Origin: Pinguiococcus pyrenoidosus
Taxonomy: Eukaryota > Sar > Pinguiophyceae > Pinguiochrysidales > Pinguiochrysidaceae
Assembly: GCA_019677205.1 (NCBI GenBank)
Contig: JAAMXY010001625.1
Location: forward strand, 1 to 21,834
Length of the DNA stretch: 21,834 nt
Direction: 5' to 3'
The notes under the pieces were generated by a model. The model was not told where the DNA came from. It made no database searches and worked only from the letters and a program-made list of their open reading frames with translations. The position numbers and the translations under genes are program-made. Of the stretch, positions 17,438-21,834 are shown in pieces. Positions within the stretch are counted from its first letter, which is position 1. The number at the start of each line of letters is the position of its first letter.

Positions 17438-19195
17438 ATGATGGAGGCGAGAAACATGGAACTTCCTGTAAACGATGAAACGGAGCGCACGCGGAGCTTT
17501 TGCGATGCGCTAGTGAGAGAATATTTGAGGTATCATTGCAGTTCCGGAAAAGAAGAAGAAGTACTGCAGTTGCGCAAGTTTTTGCAGGCTCACCTTCGCT
17601 TCTGTGCAGGGCCCACGGGCTCGACGCAACGCTTAGGGTCTACGCAGAGGAGCTGGCAGGCAAGCAGGAGCAGACGCGTGTCCCAGACGCAGCGGAGTCT
17701 CCTAGGAAAGGCCCCAAGACGGAAGCGGCTATGGCAGCCAACGATGCCGAGAAGATGCATACCGGGACGGCTCTAGAAGATGTTGTGGAAGGCTTTCTCC
17801 GAGAGCGTGGACAGGAAGCCGTACGTCCGCTCGCGGCTGCGTCTTCGCGAGCTACCTTTCCCGCAGAGACGAGCAAATCAGCGTCCACCCCATTGGCAAA
17901 CACTGTTGCCAAATCGCAGACGGTGCAAGCGCCGAAGGCTGTGGGAGACGCGTCGAGGCTGGGTGCAAGTGGCTCATCGTGCTCGGCGTCCAGCCGGGCA
18001 TCGCAGAGCGCAACGGCGGCCGCTTCGGACCGTGCGTGTTCCTGGGAAGAGTCCCTACGGCATGCTGTGCCTGCATCCGCTGCTATCGGTCGCAGACCGT
18101 CCACTTCCCCCGCGCAAAGCTTGCGCTTTGATAGCCGGGCGAAGAGTCGAAGGTAGAGCACAGCTGGCCACGTGCCCAAAGGTCTCAGGATGAGTGAGTG
18201 TAATCGCCAATGTGCACCTCAGGGGTCAACACCCCGTTCGGGCGGGATGGACATCCGCCAGCGCTGGAAAGGGAGCATCGAGGACACGGACGTCATCGCC
18301 AGTGTATGACCTGCTTCTCCGGAGGAAGCTGCTGCACAAGAAACAAGGTTCGTGGTGATTAGGCATCTCCATCGTGGTGACCAGGCATCTCCATCAAAGA
18401 GTCGAATGGTGAGGAGGCTCAGTACTTGCGGGTGACCCGTGTTCAGGCGCCGGTGGGCTTGACAAGCAGGTCACCGAGTGGACGCGAGAGATCCTGCGCC
18501 GAGACTTTCGACTTGTTCACGACACCATTCGAACGACGGAGACTTGTTGGCAGCATTCGGAAAGGCTCGCCTCGAAGAAGAGGCTTGGCGAACTTGAGAT
18601 CAACCACGTCGAAGAAGATCTCGGCCTGAAGAAGAAGCAGAAATGTGCCCTGTGTGAGCAGCTCTTCTCCCTGGTAAGTGCCTCCCAGCCACACCAGCCT
18701 CCCTGGCTGAAAAATCAACAGAAGGACGATGTCTTTGTGTAGGTCAACCTGCCGTGCATTGTGAGCTGGAAAGCGATCATAGATCTACGGAATGTCTGGG
18801 AGGAAAAGAGATCTTCGAAGTCAGTGGCCGGTGCGGCCCGTCAGGCTTCCTCAGAAAGGACAGACGGCGACACGAGCAGCCGCGGATCCACGAGGAGGTA
18901 CTTGAAGAGGCGCAGTGACAGGGAGAAGGCGAGCCCGGTGCTTTCGGCTCCTTTCTGCTACGATCGGACTCGAGTCTGCCTTTTCTGTGCGCAGTTCTTC
19001 CAGGGCAACCAGGACGACTACCGCCCTAGCTACGAGCTGAAGCTTGAGCGGCGCCGAAAGCGCAGAGAAGACGAGGAAGCGAAGCGAGAGAAAGCGTACT
19101 GGGATCCGCTGCATACGGTGGAGAAGGACGAGGAGCGTCGACTGAAGAAGCTCCTGGATGAGGTTGAGCGGGACGAGAAAGCGGAGGTCCGATAA
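17438..19195 (+). CDS. LisH-domain protein with paired-cysteine C-terminal region (five exons)
   Basis: The model is join(17438-17529, 17610-18152, 18223-18347, 18447-18673, 18743-19195), 479 residues, with GT-AG introns of 80, 70, 99 and 69 nt. All phases agree. Intron 1 removal joins DALVREYLR to AHGLDATLRVYAEEL, giving a textbook LisH motif at residues about 22-46, which supports the model. LisH motifs mediate dimerisation, often in microtubule, centrosomal or ciliary proteins. Residues about 60-230 are Ser/Ala-rich and disordered. Residues about 260-330 are helical and charged. C320-x2-C323, C334, C401 and C408-x2-C411 (KCALCEQLF; RVCLFCAQFF) could bind zinc. The tail (about 425-479) is a highly charged coiled coil. 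I do not recognise the whole protein; a cytoskeletal or basal-body role is only inference. The upstream in-frame TAG at 17432-17434 fixes the start at 17438 or the adjacent ATG. Confidence 0.78.
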
Positions 19196-19208
19196 TCTTC
19201 GAAGGTTC
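19196..19208. other. 13-nt spacer between convergent stop codons
   Basis: The LisH gene TAA ends at 19195 and the PWP1 TGA (minus strand) begins at 19211 and ends at 19209. Each mature transcript must therefore carry antisense sequence of the other gene's coding end unless its UTR is almost absent. Confidence 0.85.
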
Positions 19209-21067
19209 TCACTTCTTTTTCCCCTTCTTCTTTCTCTTCTTCTTCTTGGATTTCTCCGCAGGATCCGCGACGTGCGGTCGTGGCGTCTCCGAGAGTGTCT
19301 CGGTCACTTCGAGCATGCTGCCGTCGTCTGTTTCCTCCATTCCATTTGCTTGATCCTGCCCAGCTTTTGCGTCTCTCCCAGATGCGTCACCAGTGCCCGA
19401 AGCTGGCGCCTCCCCTGCCGTCGCTTCTGAAGGCCCCGTGATCTGAAATCGCTGGGCCACGGACTCTTCCTGCTCGAGGTCCCAGATTGCCGGATACCCT
19501 TTCGATCCAGCAGCAGCCAGGATCAGATCGCTCCCGGTCCTGGCCAGCAGCGTCGTTGGTGAGATTCCCCAGTGTCGAAACCTGCCACGCTTGCTGTGCT
19601 TACCCCTCTGAAATTCGCATTGAAAAAAGCTGTCCAGCCGCGAGGTTCTTCTCGTTTACGAGGCCCTCCATGTTGATCTCGCCGCTCGAAGAGATGCCTT
19701 GTGGGACTTGTCTCGTGTCCCATACCCTTGCCACCTTATCAATTCCGCAAGTCGTCAACATGCAGCCCCTCGTTGCGCCTGGCACGACGCTCGAGGCCGC
19801 CCCGTCGTGGGCCTTGAATCGAAAGACCGGCTCGGCCGCATTTCGGATGTCGAAGAGGACCACGTTGCCATCGTCCGTTGTTGCGAAAAGCTGATGACCC
19901 AGCAGGGGATCCCAGGCAAGGTCCTCCGAGTCGCTGGTGAGCATCATCGAAAGCGCGCTCCCTTTCGGCGTGCGTGCATCGACGACGCACGCCCTTTTGT
20001 CAAATCCCGCGGTCCCGAGAATGGACGCCTCGAACGGGTGCCATGAGCAGGCCTGTACCTGCTCGAGAAGCCACCCCGCCAGCTGCTTAGTTGGGCGGGC
20101 CATCACGCAACCCTTCGCCACCGCAAGGGACCTCACCTTATCGGAATGATGCGTCAGCGTCTCCGTCACGGTCAGCTCAGCCAGATCCCAGAGCTTCACT
20201 GTGTTGTCGGCCGATCCGGAAGCCAGGACGTGATCCGCAAACTTGTTGCTCGCAAGAGTCATCACGGCATCCTGGTGGCTCGATGCATTCCTCTTCCTCT
20301 GCTTCCCTGGTCCACAAGTGCGAGGCGCTAAGCGGATCGTGGTTGCAATGAGAAGCACTTCTTTCGAGGTATCTCAGTTGCCTACCTTTCTTCATTTTCC
20401 TCGCCGCCGAGGTGGAGCTTGCTCCCTCGCCGCCAAGCGTCGCCACCGGCTCGATGGGATCCAAGACGTCCAGATTCCAAATCTCGACGACCGGGTCGAA
20501 CGTCCCGACGGCCACGTAAGAGCCGGCGGCGGCGTCGGGGCCCTTTCCGGGAGTCAAACCCAGCCAGACGAGGCTCAAAGGGAACGTGGGAATGGTGACG
20601 TCGTGGTGCACGTACAAGTTCGCCTCGTTCGGGTCATACACGTAGATCTCCAGCACGCTGTAGTCTTCCTCCGTATTCGCCGTCACCAAGAGACGGTCCG
20701 TGGGCCGGATCTCCTGGTCTTCAGCCTCTTCGCCCTCCAAGTCTCCCACCTGCATGGCGAAGCCGTCCTCGTCCACCACCATCTCCTCCGCCTCATCGTC
20801 CACTGCGCCCACTACAAAGCCTTCCCCCGCCTCCTCCTCCTCCTCCTTGGTCATGGCGTCCTCGTCATCGTCGTACGCGTCCATGCGAAGCCTGGCCGGC
20901 AGTCCAAACTCGTCGACGGCCTCGCCATCGTCTCTGTCGGCAGGCGCCTCCGGGGCCGTCGCCGACTGGAACGCCCGCAGCTCCACCAGCTCGTCCGCTG
21001 ACAGCTCATATCTGGCTGGTCGGGAGCGGCTCGCGCCGGGCGGAACCCAGCAGAGCGCGGAAATCAT
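19209..21067 (-). CDS. PWP1: PWP1-like WD-repeat protein (four exons)
   Basis: The model is join(21067-20386, 20306-20137, 20058-19604, 19539-19209), 545 residues, with introns of 79, 78 and 64 nt. PWP1 is a nuclear/nucleolar WD40 protein linked to ribosomal RNA synthesis and chromatin. The start ISALCWVPPGA followed by YELSADELVEL matches the PWP1 N-terminus. An acidic stretch (DDDEDAMTKEEEEE) follows, then the characteristic LEIYVYDPNEANLYVHHDVT, PLSLVWL and FDPVVEIWNLDVLDPIEPV. WD repeats include VLASGSADNTVKLWDL and CGIDKVARVWDT. Intron 2 is 78 nt and lacks a stop in frame; splicing it gives HSDKVQACSWHPFEAS, which matches the family, whereas reading through adds 26 unrelated residues. 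The C-terminus is poly-lysine (KKKKRKKKGKKK), a likely nucleolar signal. It is divergent from ATP23 and convergent with the LisH gene. Confidence 0.93.
20059..20136 (-). other. Stop-free, in-frame 78-nt intron of PWP1
   Basis: The intron starts GTGAGG and ends GAGCAG. It is 26 codons long and open in the coding frame, so a simple ORF caller reads through it. Removing it restores the family motif DKVQ...WHPFEA, which supports splicing. Retention would insert 26 residues in the WD-repeat region without a frameshift. Confidence 0.8.
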
Positions 21068-21345
21068 GGCGTCGCAGCGCGACAGGCGATTTCGGAGATT
21101 TCGGCGACAGAACCAGATCCTTATGTTTTTGGCGGTCCGGAACGCTATAAATAAGACGCCCTCACGCTCGCTGCGTTTTTATTTTGAGCTCTTTCAGGCT
21201 GGAAACAAGAAAAGGGACAATACAATCGCAAATCCGACAACGGGATCGAAAGAGTTCGGCAAGTTGCGATCTGACTGAAACGTGGATTTTCAAGCCGGAC
21301 AGAGAAGGAGGGAAATCCTTGGCGCCAGGCGCTGGAGATGGCCAC
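21068..21345. promoter_or_regulatory. Compact bidirectional promoter of PWP1 (-) and ATP23 (+)
   Basis: Only 278 bases separate the two ATGs. A good TATA box oriented for ATP23 lies at 21146-21153. No comparable TATA box faces PWP1. The open frame extending upstream of the ATP23 ATG has no ATG of its own. Confidence 0.55.
21146..21153 (+). promoter_or_regulatory. TATA box of ATP23
   Basis: TATAAATA stands out in GC-rich surroundings (ACGC before, AGACGC after). Transcription would start about 25-30 bases downstream, giving a leader of about 170 bases before the ATG at 21346. Confidence 0.55.
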
Positions 21346-21834
21346 ATGAAGTGCGACAAGTGCGACGTGATCGTCTCGCGCCTGCGCGAGACTCAAAGCG
21401 CCGAGAGCAGAGTGGCAGAGCTGCTTTCGGCGCTGAACAAAGCCGCGCAGCCGGCCGCAACCTCACCGTCTCTGTCCGACGTGCCTTTCACGCAGCTGCC
21501 GCCGCTGTCCATAGAATGCCGGGTGTGTCGTGACGAGGTACCGACGCGAAAGCGCCGTCCACAGGCGTGGATGAACGCTTGACTGGTGTGTGATGTCACA
21601 GGGCATCGAACGAACATCAAGAGCCTTTGTGCTGGCGCCCCCCGTGAGCGTCGTTTTGTGCGGAAATCGGCTCCACTCTGCCGCGGAAGTGTCAGAGGTA
21701 CTGTGGCCGCTTCTGGGGTACTTGCGGGATCCCCACTGAAGGTTGCTGTGGCATGTGGGAAGACGTTGATACACGAGCTTGTCCACGTCTACGATCTGGT
21801 GGTCAAGCAGCAGGACTTCTCCGATGTGAATCAG
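21346..21834 (+). CDS. ATP23: ATP23-like mitochondrial inner-membrane metallopeptidase, 3' end cut by window
   Basis: The model is join(21346-21537, 21602-21697, 21763-21834 and beyond), 120 residues visible, with introns of 64 and 65 nt, both phase 0. ATP23 (Kub3 family M76) matures ATP synthase subunit 6 and chaperones its assembly in the mitochondrial intermembrane space. Family features in order: an N-terminal Cys pair (MKCDKCD), a helical stretch, IECRVCRDE (the C-x2-C of the family), VSVVLCGNRLHSAAEV (family form IVLC-N-x-H) and the zinc motif H100-E101-L102-V103-H104, followed by VYD. Exon joins recreate this order, and the HExxH join across intron 2 lies where the family continues. 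After VYD the usual CRA segment is replaced by LVVKQQDF, so this copy is diverged there. No N-terminal presequence is seen, as in the family. The remaining C-terminal half is outside the window. Confidence 0.85.

Noticed and set aside
18897-18994. Possible additional intron (donor GTACTT, acceptor GTGCGCAG) in LisH exon 5
   Set aside because: The splice phases do not match, so removing it would break the frame and lose the second cysteine pair.
1-21834. CRISPR arrays, tRNA or rRNA genes, insertion sequences, prokaryotic operons
   Set aside because: No regularly spaced repeats, cloverleaf-like sequences, transposase motifs or ribosome-binding-site patterns were seen, and the genes are plainly eukaryotic.

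Overview
The window is nuclear DNA of a compact, GC-rich, intron-containing photosynthetic protist. It carries an antenna-protein gene of the red-lineage (fucoxanthin-chlorophyll a/c-like) type, whose leader has the ASAFAP motif used for import into red-derived secondary plastids. A second gene has a similar leader (RGFSP). The other genes are ordinary eukaryotic ones: a cohesin subunit, ADF/cofilin, a PWP1 WD-repeat protein and an ATP23 metallopeptidase. The species cannot be named from sequence alone. A stramenopile, haptophyte, cryptophyte or chromerid-like alga would fit; the density argues against a core dinoflagellate.

Layout: about 1-6.3 kb holds two long intronless plus-strand genes, a cohesin SCC3/STAG subunit (open at the left edge) and a TPR-SGNH fusion. 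7.0-8.5 kb (minus) is a C2-like protein in three exons. 9.0-10.2 kb (plus) is a secreted laminin-IV (B) domain protein. 10.7-13.0 kb (plus) is a five-exon PH-domain protein. 13.5-14.5 kb (minus) is the four-exon LHC gene, divergent from a putatively plastid-targeted PRK/uridine-kinase-like P-loop kinase at 15.3-16.1 kb (plus). 16.2-16.7 kb (minus) is ADF/cofilin. 17.4-19.2 kb (plus) is a five-exon LisH protein with paired cysteines. 19.2-21.1 kb (minus) is PWP1. ATP23 begins at 21.35 kb (plus) and runs off the right edge.

I rebuilt exons by joining reading frames at GT-AG sites and checking phase and domain continuity. This gave 20 introns of 61-156 nt, mostly 61-80. None is supported by transcripts. 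Convergent neighbours are very close: 13 nt between the stop codons of LisH and PWP1, 77 nt between kinase and ADF. Divergent pairs (C2/laminin, LHC/kinase, ADF/LisH, PWP1/ATP23) share 0.3-0.8 kb spacers. No tRNA, rRNA, CRISPR, transposon or prokaryote-style operon was seen.

The genes are mostly unrelated housekeeping functions. The one pairing that suggests shared biology is the head-to-head LHC and kinase, both with predicted plastid-targeting leaders. The least familiar proteins are the TPR-SGNH fusion, the LisH/CxxC protein, and the C2-like and PH-domain proteins.
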